A stretch of DNA of 15,387 nt. Origin: Rhodospirillales bacterium (GTDB lineage: Bacteria; Pseudomonadota; Alphaproteobacteria; Reyranellales; Reyranellaceae). The stretch spans positions 1 to 15,387 of the forward strand of contig JABMNB010000784.1 in NCBI GenBank assembly GCA_013205335.1, given 5' to 3'. Below, in pieces: positions 1-6,400 of the stretch. The notes under the pieces were generated by a model, which was not told where the DNA came from, did no database searches, and worked only from the letters and a program-made list of their open reading frames with translations. The translations under genes were made by a program, and so were the position numbers. How positions within the stretch are numbered: the first letter of the stretch is position 1; the number at the start of each line of letters is the position of its first letter.

Positions 1-263
1 AAGAACTGGCGGATCACCGAGAGGCGCCGCGCCACGGTGCGGGGCGTCATGCCGAGATAGTCGAGCGACTTCAGGTAGGCGCGCAGCGCCGCCGCGTCGG
101 CCGCCACCGGCCCTTGCTTGCGGCGCGCCAGGAATGTCTGAAGGTCGGCCAGATCGGCCCCATACGCGACCAGTGTGTTCCGGGAGGCGCCGCGCTCGGC
201 CTGCAGCATCTCGAGGAAGGCCTCGACCTCGCGCGCATGTCTGAAGGGAGGCCTGCGCTTCAC
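1..263 (-). CDS. xerD: Tyrosine recombinase XerD, N-terminal part (runs off the window)
   Basis: This is the first 87 or so residues of a XerD/XerC-type site-specific tyrosine recombinase; the catalytic domain lies beyond the left edge. Read on the minus strand it begins GTG AAG CGC and shows the core-binding SAM-like domain: FLEMLQAERGAS, NTLVAYGADLADLQTFL and later LGMTPRTVARRLSVIRQF, which matches the family's helical N-terminal fold. XerD with XerC resolves chromosome dimers at dif. I chose the GTG at 263 because the protein then starts about 14 residues before the conserved FLEML segment, as is usual. The frame has no ATG between that point and an in-frame TAG at 336-338. There is no clear Shine-Dalgarno, but the GTG overlaps the stop of a 31-codon ORF (GTGA), so translation may be coupled. 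XerC is the main alternative; the wording and the aroK neighbour favour XerD. Confidence 0.85.
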   Translation of the reverse strand, partial: MKRRPPFRHAREVEAFLEMLQAERGASRNTLVAYGADLADLQTFLARRKQGPVAADAAALRAYLKSLDYLGMTPRTVARRLSVIRQF

Positions 264-355
264 AGGCCGCGCGCGATCGCGACGTCGGCCGCGAACAGCC
301 TTCCCACGGCAAGTGTCGCAGCCAGAAGACCGCAGCTAGCGCGCAAAACGCTCAT
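260..355 (-). CDS. Possible 31-residue coupling ORF before xerD
   Basis: This short frame on the minus strand starts ATG at 355 and ends TGA at 260-262. It reads MSVLRASCGLLAATLAVG and then RLFAADVAIARGL, hydrophobic with an AAD-like end, so it resembles a signal peptide with no mature domain. Its start lies inside the last codons of the 48-residue membrane protein, and its stop overlaps the xerD GTG start as GTGA. That chain of overlaps is what one expects if ribosomes are handed from one frame to the next. It may equally be a chance open frame in GC-rich DNA. I know no family for it, and no Shine-Dalgarno is evident. Confidence 0.25.
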   Translation of the reverse strand: MSVLRASCGLLAATLAVGRLFAADVAIARGL

Positions 356-482
356 TGGGGACGGGAATCTCGAAATGCCTGAGCGGCGGGCGCGGTTCCA
401 CGACCGCAAGAACCACCAGCCCGACGATCACGAGGGTCACGACAGCGACGATCACCACGGGCCCAAGGCGCACGGTGGGCAT
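336..482 (-). CDS. Small single-span membrane protein (48 aa)
   Basis: A 48-residue protein that starts MPTVRLGPVV, has one strongly hydrophobic stretch (about residues 8-28, rich in Val, Ile and Leu), then EPRPPLRHFEIPVPNERFAR. The single transmembrane helix followed by a short periplasmic tail with a Pro-rich segment and an IPVPNERF-like end resembles small uncharacterised proteins I recall next to xerD and aroK in other alphaproteobacteria; this is memory, not a search. Function is unknown. It lies upstream of xerD on the same strand and diverges from aroK. The ATG at 482 lacks a strong ribosome binding site. An in-frame GTG at 509 would add nine residues (MFRSRNRFS) and is a real alternative start. 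Its stop codon TAG lies in the same frame as xerD. Confidence 0.6.
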   Translation of the reverse strand: MPTVRLGPVVIVAVVTLVIVGLVVLAVVEPRPPLRHFEIPVPNERFAR

Positions 483-547
483 GCTGAATCGGTTTCTGGA
501 ACGGAACACGGGCACGGCGCAGGCAACCTACCTGCCCGCCGTGTAAG

Positions 548-559
548 CGGCAATTGCCG
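548..559. promoter_or_regulatory. 12-bp perfect palindrome in the xerD-side / aroK divergent spacer
   Basis: The sequence CGGCAATTGCCG is a perfect inverted repeat lying in the 157-bp gap between the small membrane protein and aroK, 80 bp before the aroK start. It is positioned like an operator that could serve both directions. I could not place convincing -35/-10 boxes around it, so the regulatory role is only a guess. Confidence 0.25.
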
Positions 560-639
560 AGAGAGAAGACGGCCACTATCGGGAGCAGTCGCTTGAAACC
601 GGGGGCGTTATAGGCGACATCCATAGGCTGCAGCTCGAC

Positions 640-1203
640 ATGGACGCCTCTTCCCCCCTGTCCTTGCCGCGCACCGTGGCCCTCGTGGGGCTGATGGGCG
701 CGGGCAAGAGCGCCATCGGCAAACGGCTGGCGGCAAGACTCGGCCTCCCGTTCGTCGACGCAGACGACGAGATCGAGCGTGCGGCCGGCTGCTCCATCTC
801 CGAATTCTTCGAAAGATTTGGCGAGCAGGAGTTCCGCGCCGGCGAACGGCGCGTGATCTCGCGCCTGCTCGAGGAGACGCCCCGCGTCCTGTCGACGGGC
901 GGCGGCGCCTACATGGACCCCGAAACCCGCGCGCTGATGCAGGCCAAGACGCTGACCGTATGGCTGCGTGCCGAACTCGACGTCCTGTTCGACCGGGTGA
1001 AGAAGCGGACCCATCGTCCGCTGTTGCGCCAGGGCGACCCGAAGGAAATTCTCGCGCGCCTCATGCAGCAGCGCTATCCGATCTACGCCGAGGCCGACAT
1101 CGTGGTCGATTCGACGGCCCAGCCGGCAGACCGCACGACCGAGCAGGTGATCGACGCAATCCGCGCCCACCTGCAGCCCCAGAGAGCAGGACTTTCGGCA
1201 TGA
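640..1203 (+). CDS. aroK: Shikimate kinase
   Basis: Phosphorylates shikimate with ATP to shikimate 3-phosphate, the fifth step of the chorismate pathway, in the cytoplasm. The 187-residue protein has the P-loop GLMGAGKS (17-24), the shikimate-binding aspartate region FVDADDE (38-44), FRAGE (66-70) with the substrate arginine, the GGGA motif (87-90), the lid THRPLL (124-129) and RYPIY (145-149). The length is normal for the family, with about 12 extra residues at the N-terminus before the first beta strand, as is common in alphaproteobacteria. No strong Shine-Dalgarno is seen before the ATG. The stop overlaps the aroB start (ATGA), a sign of translational coupling, so the two consecutive-pathway enzymes are made together. 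All key residues are present. Confidence 0.96.
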   Translation: MDASSPLSLPRTVALVGLMGAGKSAIGKRLAARLGLPFVDADDEIERAAGCSISEFFERFGEQEFRAGERRVISRLLEETPRVLSTGGGAYMDPETRALMQAKTLTVWLRAELDVLFDRVKKRTHRPLLRQGDPKEILARLMQQRYPIYAEADIVVDSTAQPADRTTEQVIDAIRAHLQPQRAGLSA

Positions 1204-2327
1204 ACGCCCCCCGCACCATCCGCGTCGACCTGGCCGGCCGCGCCTACGACATCGCCATCGGTCCCGGCCTGATCGACCGCGCCGGCGAGCTGGCACGCCC
1301 GCTGCTGGCCGCGCCGCGTGTCACCATCGTGAGCGACGATACGGTGGCACCGCTCTACGGCGCGCGGCTCGCCGCCTCGTTCGAGGCTGTGGGCGTCAAG
1401 ACCCAGACGGTGACCGTACCTGCCGGCGAGAGCAGCAAGGACTTCGCGAGCTTCGGCCGGCTGGTGAACGAGCTGCTCGACCGCCGTCCCGACCGCAAGA
1501 CGACCCTGGTGGCCCTGGGCGGCGGCGTCGTCGGCGACCTCACGGGCTTCGCAGCCGCCGTGCTGTTGCGCGGCGTCGACTTCATCCAGGTGCCGACCAC
1601 CCTCCTCGCCCAGGTCGATTCCTCCGTCGGCGGCAAAACCGGCATCAACACCCGCCACGGCAAGAACCTCGTCGGTGCCTTCTACCAGCCGCGGCTCGTC
1701 GTCGCCGACACCACGGCGCTCGACACGCTGCCGCGCCGCGAGCTGCTGGCAGGCTATGCCGAGGTCGCGAAATACGGGCTGATCGACGATCCGGATTTCT
1801 TCGCGTGGTGCGAAGCCAACGGCGAGGCGGTCCTCTCGGGCAATGCCGCAGCGCGCACCCATGCCATCGAGCAGAGCTGTCTCTCGAAGGCACGCATCGT
1901 GGCGGCGGACGAGCGTGAAACGACCGACCTGCGCGCACTGCTCAACCTCGGCCACACGTTCGGCCATGCGCTGGAGGCCGAGACCGGCTTCGGCGGGGCC
2001 CTGCTGCATGGCGAGGCGGTCGGCGCGGGCATGGCGATGGCCTTCGACCTGTCGGCCCGGCTCGGTCTCTGCCCCGCCGGCGACGCCGAGCGCGTGCGGC
2101 ACCATCTCGGCGCGGTCGGGCTGCCGGTGCGGCTGCGCACGATCGGCGGCGACAACAGCCGCACCTGGAGCGCGGTCAAGCTGATCGAGCATATGCGCGG
2201 CGACAAGAAGGCCGAGGGCGGCAAGCTCACCTTCGTGCTGGCACGCGGCATCGGCCGCTCTTTCGTCACCCGCGACGTCGACGAGGCGGGCCTGCGCGGC
2301 CTGCTCGACGACGCCATCGCTGCCTGA
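1200..2327 (+). CDS. aroB: 3-dehydroquinate synthase
   Basis: Converts DAHP to 3-dehydroquinate, the second shikimate-pathway step, using NAD and a divalent metal (Zn or Co). The 375-residue protein has the NAD-binding GGGVVGDLTGF (107-117), the VPTTLLAQVDSSVGGKTGIN segment (131-150), KNLVGAFYQP (155-164), and the metal ligands E188 (in AEVAKYG), H252 (in LNLGHTFGH) and H270 (in LLHGEAVG). The start at 1200 overlaps the aroK stop. An open frame continues upstream inside aroK, but residues from there would be out-of-frame aroK sequence, while MNAPRTIRVDL leads straight into the usual first strand. Nine bases separate its stop from the next start, so the DUF21/CBS gene is probably on the same transcript. 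Confidence 0.97.
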   Translation: MNAPRTIRVDLAGRAYDIAIGPGLIDRAGELARPLLAAPRVTIVSDDTVAPLYGARLAASFEAVGVKTQTVTVPAGESSKDFASFGRLVNELLDRRPDRKTTLVALGGGVVGDLTGFAAAVLLRGVDFIQVPTTLLAQVDSSVGGKTGINTRHGKNLVGAFYQPRLVVADTTALDTLPRRELLAGYAEVAKYGLIDDPDFFAWCEANGEAVLSGNAAARTHAIEQSCLSKARIVAADERETTDLRALLNLGHTFGHALEAETGFGGALLHGEAVGAGMAMAFDLSARLGLCPAGDAERVRHHLGAVGLPVRLRTIGGDNSRTWSAVKLIEHMRGDKKAEGGKLTFVLARGIGRSFVTRDVDEAGLRGLLDDAIAA

Positions 2328-2335
2328 GGAGCGGC

Positions 2336-3640
2336 ATGGACGCCGAACTGCATTTCGACATTCCGCTTTCCATCGCGATTCCCCTCGTGGTGGTCTGCCT
2401 GTTTCTGGCGGCGTATCTGTCGGCGGCGGAGACGGCGATCACCGGCGCCTCGCGGCCGCGCATGCATCGCCTCGCCCTGCAGGGCAATCCCAAAGCGGTC
2501 ATCGTGAACGCGCTGCTCGACCGCAAGGACGAGACGGTGAGTGCCGTCCTGTTGGGCAACAACGTCGTCAACATCTTCTCGGCGTCACTCTCGACGGCGG
2601 TGCTTACCGCTCTGTTCGGGGCGGCGGGCGTCGTCTATGCCACGCTGGTCATCGGCGTCCTGATCGTGATCTTCGCCGAAGTGATGCCCAAGACCTGGGC
2701 GCTGCTGCGCGCCGACCGTGTGGCGCTGGCGCTCGCGCCGTCGATCATGGTCACGCTGACAATCCTCGGCCCGATGGCGCGCGGCGTGGCGGCGATCTCG
2801 CGCTTCTTCCTCAGGCTTCTGAACGTGAGAACCGACCGCACACCCGACGCCGAGGAGCAGAGCGACACGCTGCGCGGCGCCATCGAATTGCATGGCGAGG
2901 GCCAGACGGGCGACAGCGCGCCCGCCGAGAAGGCGATGCTGCGCTCGGTGCTCGATCTGGGCGACCGCACGGTGGGCGACGTCATGACCCATCGCGGCAA
3001 CGTCGTGCTGATCGATGCGGACCAGCCGACCGATGCCATCGTGAGACAGATGCTGGCGGCGCCTTACACCCGTATCCCGCTCTATCGCGGACAGGCCGAC
3101 AACGTGGTGGGCATCATGCACGCCAAGGATCTCTTCCGTGCGGTCGAGGCGGCGGGTGGCCCCAGCTCGGTGCAGATCGATTCGATCCTGACCGCGCCCT
3201 GGTTCATCCCCGAATCGACGGTCCTGTTCGACCAGCTCGAGGCTTTTCGCGCACGGCACGAGCATTTCGCGATCGTGGTCGACGAATATGGCGCGCTGCG
3301 CGGCATCGTGACGCTAGAGGACATCATCGAGGAGATCGTCGGCGACATCGAGGACGAGCACGACGCCATCCGCCGCGGCGTGGCCCGGCGCGAGGACGGC
3401 AGCATGGTCTGCCGCGGCGACGTGCCGATCCGCGACCTCAACCGCGAGTTCGGCTGGGGCCTGCCCGAGAGTGTCGCCACGACCATCGCAGGGCTGGTGC
3501 TTCATGAGGCGCGGCGCATCCCCGAAGTCGGCCAGGTTTATGCATTTTACGGATTTCGCTTCGAGATTCTGAAGCGCGAGGGCACGCGCATCGCCGAGTT
3601 GCGAATCGTGCCGCCCGCCGCCATACAGGCAGGCAACTGA
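2336..3640 (+). CDS. DUF21/CBS/CorC-HlyC membrane protein (CNNM-like transporter)
   Basis: A 434-residue inner-membrane protein of the CNNM/CorC (hemolysin-related) family, which is linked to Mg2+ or Co2+ efflux and homeostasis. The DUF21 part has hydrophobic segments at about 11-36, 70-96, 100-122 and 128-162, including the family words YLSAAETAI and LLGNNVVNI. Two CBS domains follow (about 208-270 and 280-340) with VDEYGALRGIVTLEDIIEEI and the acidic GDIEDEHD. The CorC_HlyC domain fills about 350-425. A good ribosome site, GAGGAG, stands a few bases before the ATG. It follows aroB after 8 bp. Whether it moves magnesium, cobalt or something else cannot be told from sequence; the nearby cobalt-using genes are suggestive only. 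Family assignment is firm, substrate is not. Confidence 0.92.
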   Translation: MDAELHFDIPLSIAIPLVVVCLFLAAYLSAAETAITGASRPRMHRLALQGNPKAVIVNALLDRKDETVSAVLLGNNVVNIFSASLSTAVLTALFGAAGVVYATLVIGVLIVIFAEVMPKTWALLRADRVALALAPSIMVTLTILGPMARGVAAISRFFLRLLNVRTDRTPDAEEQSDTLRGAIELHGEGQTGDSAPAEKAMLRSVLDLGDRTVGDVMTHRGNVVLIDADQPTDAIVRQMLAAPYTRIPLYRGQADNVVGIMHAKDLFRAVEAAGGPSSVQIDSILTAPWFIPESTVLFDQLEAFRARHEHFAIVVDEYGALRGIVTLEDIIEEIVGDIEDEHDAIRRGVARREDGSMVCRGDVPIRDLNREFGWGLPESVATTIAGLVLHEARRIPEVGQVYAFYGFRFEILKREGTRIAELRIVPPAAIQAGN

Positions 3641-3668
3641 CCTCCACCCGACACCACGAGGAACGACC

Positions 3669-4322
3669 ATGCCGCTTTCGCCGCCAGTCGGGCGACAGCA
3701 CCTTCACACGCGCCGCGTCGTCTGCCAGGGCTTCTTCCGCGACGACGGGCTGTGGGACATCGAAGGTCGCATCACCGACGAGAAGAGCTACGAGCACGCC
3801 AACGAATGGCGCGGGCCGCTGAAGCCGGGCGACTTCGTGCACGACATGTCGATCCGGCTGACGATCGACCACAAGTTCACGATCGTCGATGCCGAGGCGG
3901 TGACCGACAGGTCGCCGTACAGCATGTGCGGCGATATCGCGCCGGCCTTCCGGAAGCTGGTGGGCTTGCGCATCGGCGGCGGCTTCCATCGCGCGGTGCG
4001 CGAGCGTCTGGGCGGCATCCATGGCTGCACGCACATCGTCGAACTGCTGGGGCCTGTCGCTACGACCGCGTTCCAGACCGTATCGTCAAAGAAGGCGCAG
4101 GATCTCAATCGGGCGCATCGCGAGAAGACCGGCGCGCTGCCGCCGAAAGATCCGGACGCCGCGCCAAAACCGCGGCGCAAGCCCTACATGCTCGACACCT
4201 GCCATACCTGGGCGTCCGACAGCGAAGTCACCCGGCGCTGGGTGCCGCACTTCTACACCGGCCCCGACGCCGAGGCCGTCCGCGCGGCCGTCGACGGCAA
4301 GGACGTGGAGATGGAAGGCTGA
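3669..4322 (+). CDS. DUF2889 domain protein
   Basis: A 217-residue cytoplasmic protein with no signal peptide or membrane span. It matches my memory of the DUF2889 family: RRVVCQGFFRDDGLWDIEGR (15-34), then GDFVHDMSIRLTID (54-67), RSPYSMCGDIAPAFRKLVG (81-99) and GGIHGCTHIVELLGPVATT (115-133). The conserved Cys and His residues in SMCGD and HGCTHI could bind a metal, but that is inference. Function is not known. After residue 138 the protein is Pro/Lys-rich before a C-terminal LDTCHTW segment. GAGGA precedes the ATG by a few bases. It follows the CBS protein after 28 bp on the same strand and ends 21 bp from the convergent bolA; a small 5-bp-arm inverted repeat fills part of that gap (4324-4336). 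Confidence 0.85.
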   Translation: MPLSPPVGRQHLHTRRVVCQGFFRDDGLWDIEGRITDEKSYEHANEWRGPLKPGDFVHDMSIRLTIDHKFTIVDAEAVTDRSPYSMCGDIAPAFRKLVGLRIGGGFHRAVRERLGGIHGCTHIVELLGPVATTAFQTVSSKKAQDLNRAHREKTGALPPKDPDAAPKPRRKPYMLDTCHTWASDSEVTRRWVPHFYTGPDAEAVRAAVDGKDVEMEG

Positions 4323-4343
4323 CGCCGAAGGTCGGCACGGCGC

Positions 4344-4625
4344 TCAGGACTTCTTGTCTTCGGCGGGGGTCAGGGTTTCCATCGCCAGCGCGTGCAGGCC
4401 GGCATCGAGTTCGTCCTTCAGGGCGGCATAGACGAGCCGTTGACGGGCGACGCGGGTCTTGCCTTCGAACGCCGACGACACGATCTCGACCCTGAAATGC
4501 GTCTCGCCGCCCTCGCGCCAACCGGCGTGGCCGTGATGCTTCGAAGATTCGTCCTCGATGGCCATGCGCACCGGCGCAAAAGTCGCGCGGAGCTTGCCGT
4601 CGATCGCCGTTGCCACCTTGCCCAT
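4344..4625 (-). CDS. bolA: BolA family protein
   Basis: A 93-residue BolA-type protein (class II KH-like fold). Visible family features are the start helix IDGKLRATFAPVRMAIEDES, the HHGHAG segment (about 30-35) supplying His residues used for [2Fe-2S] ligation with monothiol glutaredoxins, GGETHFRVEIVSSAF, and RQRLVYAALKDELDAGLHAL near the C-terminus. BolA proteins partner with glutaredoxins in iron-sulfur cluster transfer and act in morphology and stress responses. The minus-strand start at 4625 has a ribosome site of the AGGAT type a few bases upstream. It diverges from the J-domain gene across 64 bp. Symbol use is by family; alphaproteobacteria often carry more than one BolA paralogue. Confidence 0.92.
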   Translation of the reverse strand: MGKVATAIDGKLRATFAPVRMAIEDESSKHHGHAGWREGGETHFRVEIVSSAFEGKTRVARQRLVYAALKDELDAGLHALAMETLTPAEDKKS

Positions 4626-4654
4626 GCTTATCCTGCCTCTCCTGCCGGCGTCTC

Positions 4655-4683
4655 TTGCCGGGTCACATGCTTGAACACATATT
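4655..4683 (+). promoter_or_regulatory. Candidate promoter placing transcription start at the J-protein ATG
   Basis: TTGCCG at 4655-4660, a 17-bp spacer and CATATT at 4678-4683 resemble the alphaproteobacterial housekeeping promoter (four of six matches in each box). The expected transcription start, about seven bases downstream, falls on the A of the ATG at 4690. There is no Shine-Dalgarno in this stretch, so a leaderless mRNA is possible. This rests on two short degenerate boxes. Confidence 0.3.
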
Positions 4684-4689
4684 AGCCCG

Positions 4690-5271
4690 ATGGCCCGACG
4701 GCGAGCGAACCCACTGGCGGCAACGAATGGTGCGAAGCTGCATCAGCGTGTCTGCGAAACTCCGGGCTGTCGCCTGCAGGGTGAATATCGTGCGCCCCGC
4801 GCCCGCGACAAGCTCGACGAATATCGCTGGTTCTGTCTCGATCACATCCGCGAATACAACAAGAAATGGGACTATTTCGCCGGTCTCGATGCCGACCAGA
4901 TCGAGGCCCACATCCGCGCCGACACCACCTGGCGCCGGCCGGTGTGGCCGCTGGGTGCCCGGCGCAACGGCAATCCCTACGCCCACCTCAAGGATCCGTT
5001 CGGCCTGGCCGACGATGCGGGGCTCGGCGAAAAGCCGCCGCCCAAATACGACGGCAGCGAACAGTTGACCCCGGCCGAGCGCAACGCCCTCGATGTCCTT
5101 GAACTTTCATGGCCGCTTACCAGGGCTGTCGTGAAATCCCGCTACAAGGAACTGGTGAAGCTGCATCACCCCGACGCCAACGGCGGCGCCCGGGAGGCCG
5201 AAGAAAAATTTAAGGAAATCAACGCCGCCTATTCCACTCTGCGGGCGTCGGAACACCTTCCCGTCGAATGA
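4690..5271 (+). CDS. J-domain protein (DnaJ-like co-chaperone) with N-terminal Cys/His cluster
   Basis: A 193-residue protein with a J domain at its C-terminus (about 132-187) rather than the N-terminus. The helix III region RYKELVKLHHPDANGG carries the essential HPD motif (160-162), followed by EEKFKEINAAYSTL. J domains stimulate the ATPase of DnaK-type Hsp70. The N-terminal part has C22, C27, C49 and H52 spaced like a small zinc-binding knuckle (CETPGC, then WFCLDH), followed by a WDYFAGL region that I associate with this alphaproteobacterial J-protein type. The client is not known. The gene lies between bolA and cobS, an order I recall from other alphaproteobacteria. No ribosome site precedes the ATG at 4690; a candidate promoter suggests leaderless translation. 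Confidence 0.88.
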   Translation: MARRRANPLAATNGAKLHQRVCETPGCRLQGEYRAPRARDKLDEYRWFCLDHIREYNKKWDYFAGLDADQIEAHIRADTTWRRPVWPLGARRNGNPYAHLKDPFGLADDAGLGEKPPPKYDGSEQLTPAERNALDVLELSWPLTRAVVKSRYKELVKLHHPDANGGAREAEEKFKEINAAYSTLRASEHLPVE

Positions 5272-5289
5272 TTAGCCCCGCTTGGGGCT
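5272..5289. repeat. Inverted repeat just after the J-protein stop
   Basis: AGCCCC and GGGGCT form a 6-bp stem with a GCTT loop (5274-5289) starting two bases after the J-protein stop codon. No T-tract follows, so it is a weak candidate for a factor-independent terminator; it may instead stabilise the transcript 3' end. Confidence 0.35.
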
Positions 5290-5341
5290 GCTCCTGCATT
5301 TGGCCGCTTGCAGTGCACAATCCTGCCTGCGACTATCGATT

Positions 5342-5370
5342 TGCCCGCAATTGGCGGGCATTGTTTTGTA
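5342..5370 (+). terminator. Terminator-like hairpin and T-rich tail before cobS
   Basis: TGCCCGC (5342-5348) and GCGGGCA (5354-5360) pair perfectly over 7 bp with a five-base loop, and TTGTTTTGTA follows at once. This has the shape of an intrinsic terminator or attenuator. It ends 12 bases before the cobS start codon, touching the AGGA ribosome site at 5370-5373. It could end J-protein transcription or control read-through into cobS. Confidence 0.45.
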
Positions 5371-5382
5371 GGAATTCGTGTG

Positions 5383-6387
5383 ATGGCCTCTACGACGACC
5401 GCGGCTCGTCAGAATGTTTCGGGCATGCCGGATATCAAAGTTTCTGCGCGCCAGGTTTTCGGCATCGACACCGACATGGAGGTGCCAGCTTTCAGTGCGA
5501 CCAGCGAGCATGTCCCGCAGGTCGACGACGCCTACCTGTTCGATCACGACACGACGATGGCGATCCTCGCCGGGTTCGCCCACAACCGGCGTGTCATGGT
5601 CCAGGGCTATCACGGCACCGGCAAGTCGACCCATATCGAACAGGTCGCGGCGCGCCTCAACTGGCCCTGCCTGCGCGTCAATCTCGACAGCCACATCTCG
5701 CGTATCGACCTGATCGGCAAGGATGCGATCGTCCTGCGCGACGGCAAGCAGGTCACCGAATTTCGTGAAGGCATCCTGCCGTGGGCGTTGCAGAACCCCA
5801 CCGCGCTGGTGTTCGACGAATACGACGCCGGCCGTGCCGACGTGATGTTCGTGATCCAGCGCGTGCTCGAGGTCGACGGCAAGCTCACCCTGCTCGACCA
5901 GAACAAGGTCATCCATCCGCATCCGGCGTTCCGCCTGTTCTCGACCGCCAACACGGTCGGCCTCGGCGACACCACCGGCCTCTATCACGGCACGCAGCAG
6001 ATCAACCAGGGTCAGATGGACCGCTGGTCGATCGTGACGACGCTGAACTACCTGCCGCACGAGCAGGAAGTGAACATCGTCGCCGCCAAGACGCCGCACT
6101 ATGACAACGACGCGGGCCGCAAGACCATCGCCGCCATGGTGGCGCTGGCGGACCTCACGCGTGCGGGCTTCATCGCCGGCGACATCTCGACCGTAATGTC
6201 GCCCCGTACGGTGATCACCTGGGCCGAGAATGCGCGCATCTTCGGGGGCGACGTGGGCTTTGCCTTCCGTCTCACCTTCCTGAACAAGTGCGACGAGGTC
6301 GAACGCAGTACGCTCGCCGAGTACTATCAGCGCTGCTTCGGCAAGGAATTGCCGGCATCCAGCGGCAAGGGCGGCAAGCTGCACTAG
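5383..6387 (+). CDS. cobS: Aerobic cobaltochelatase subunit CobS
   Basis: The AAA+ ATPase subunit of the CobN-CobS-CobT complex, which inserts Co2+ into hydrogenobyrinic acid a,c-diamide in aerobic cobalamin synthesis. In this 334-residue protein the family N-terminus MPDIKVSARQVFGIDTDMEV is seen at 15-34. Walker A is GYHGTGKS (75-82), Walker B ALVFDE (141-146), sensor STAN (187-190), and the conserved QMDRW (211-215) and MSPRTVITWAENA segments follow. I chose ATG 5383 because AGGA lies nine bases upstream and the residues before it in the open frame (from 5308) are not family-like; an ATG at 5425, giving MPDIKV as the N-terminus, is also possible. CobT follows after 13 bp. The CobN partner is not in the window. 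Confidence 0.96.
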   Translation: MASTTTAARQNVSGMPDIKVSARQVFGIDTDMEVPAFSATSEHVPQVDDAYLFDHDTTMAILAGFAHNRRVMVQGYHGTGKSTHIEQVAARLNWPCLRVNLDSHISRIDLIGKDAIVLRDGKQVTEFREGILPWALQNPTALVFDEYDAGRADVMFVIQRVLEVDGKLTLLDQNKVIHPHPAFRLFSTANTVGLGDTTGLYHGTQQINQGQMDRWSIVTTLNYLPHEQEVNIVAAKTPHYDNDAGRKTIAAMVALADLTRAGFIAGDISTVMSPRTVITWAENARIFGGDVGFAFRLTFLNKCDEVERSTLAEYYQRCFGKELPASSGKGGKLH

Positions 6388-6400
6388 TAAAGAGGGCCGC

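Noticed and set aside
1..263. Integrase of a mobile element at the left edge
   Set aside because: The recombinase sequence is of the housekeeping XerD type, in the common aroK neighbourhood, with no tRNA, att repeats or phage genes nearby.
960..1199. Longer N-terminus for AroB starting at 960
   Set aside because: The 80 extra residues are an out-of-frame reading of aroK; ATG 1200 forms the classic ATGA overlap and gives the usual family length.
5272..5382. Cobalamin riboswitch before cobS
   Set aside because: The 111-bp spacer is too short for the usual aptamer of about 200 nt. CCTGCCTGCGAC is vaguely B12-box-like, but the AGTCAGGAGA part is missing.
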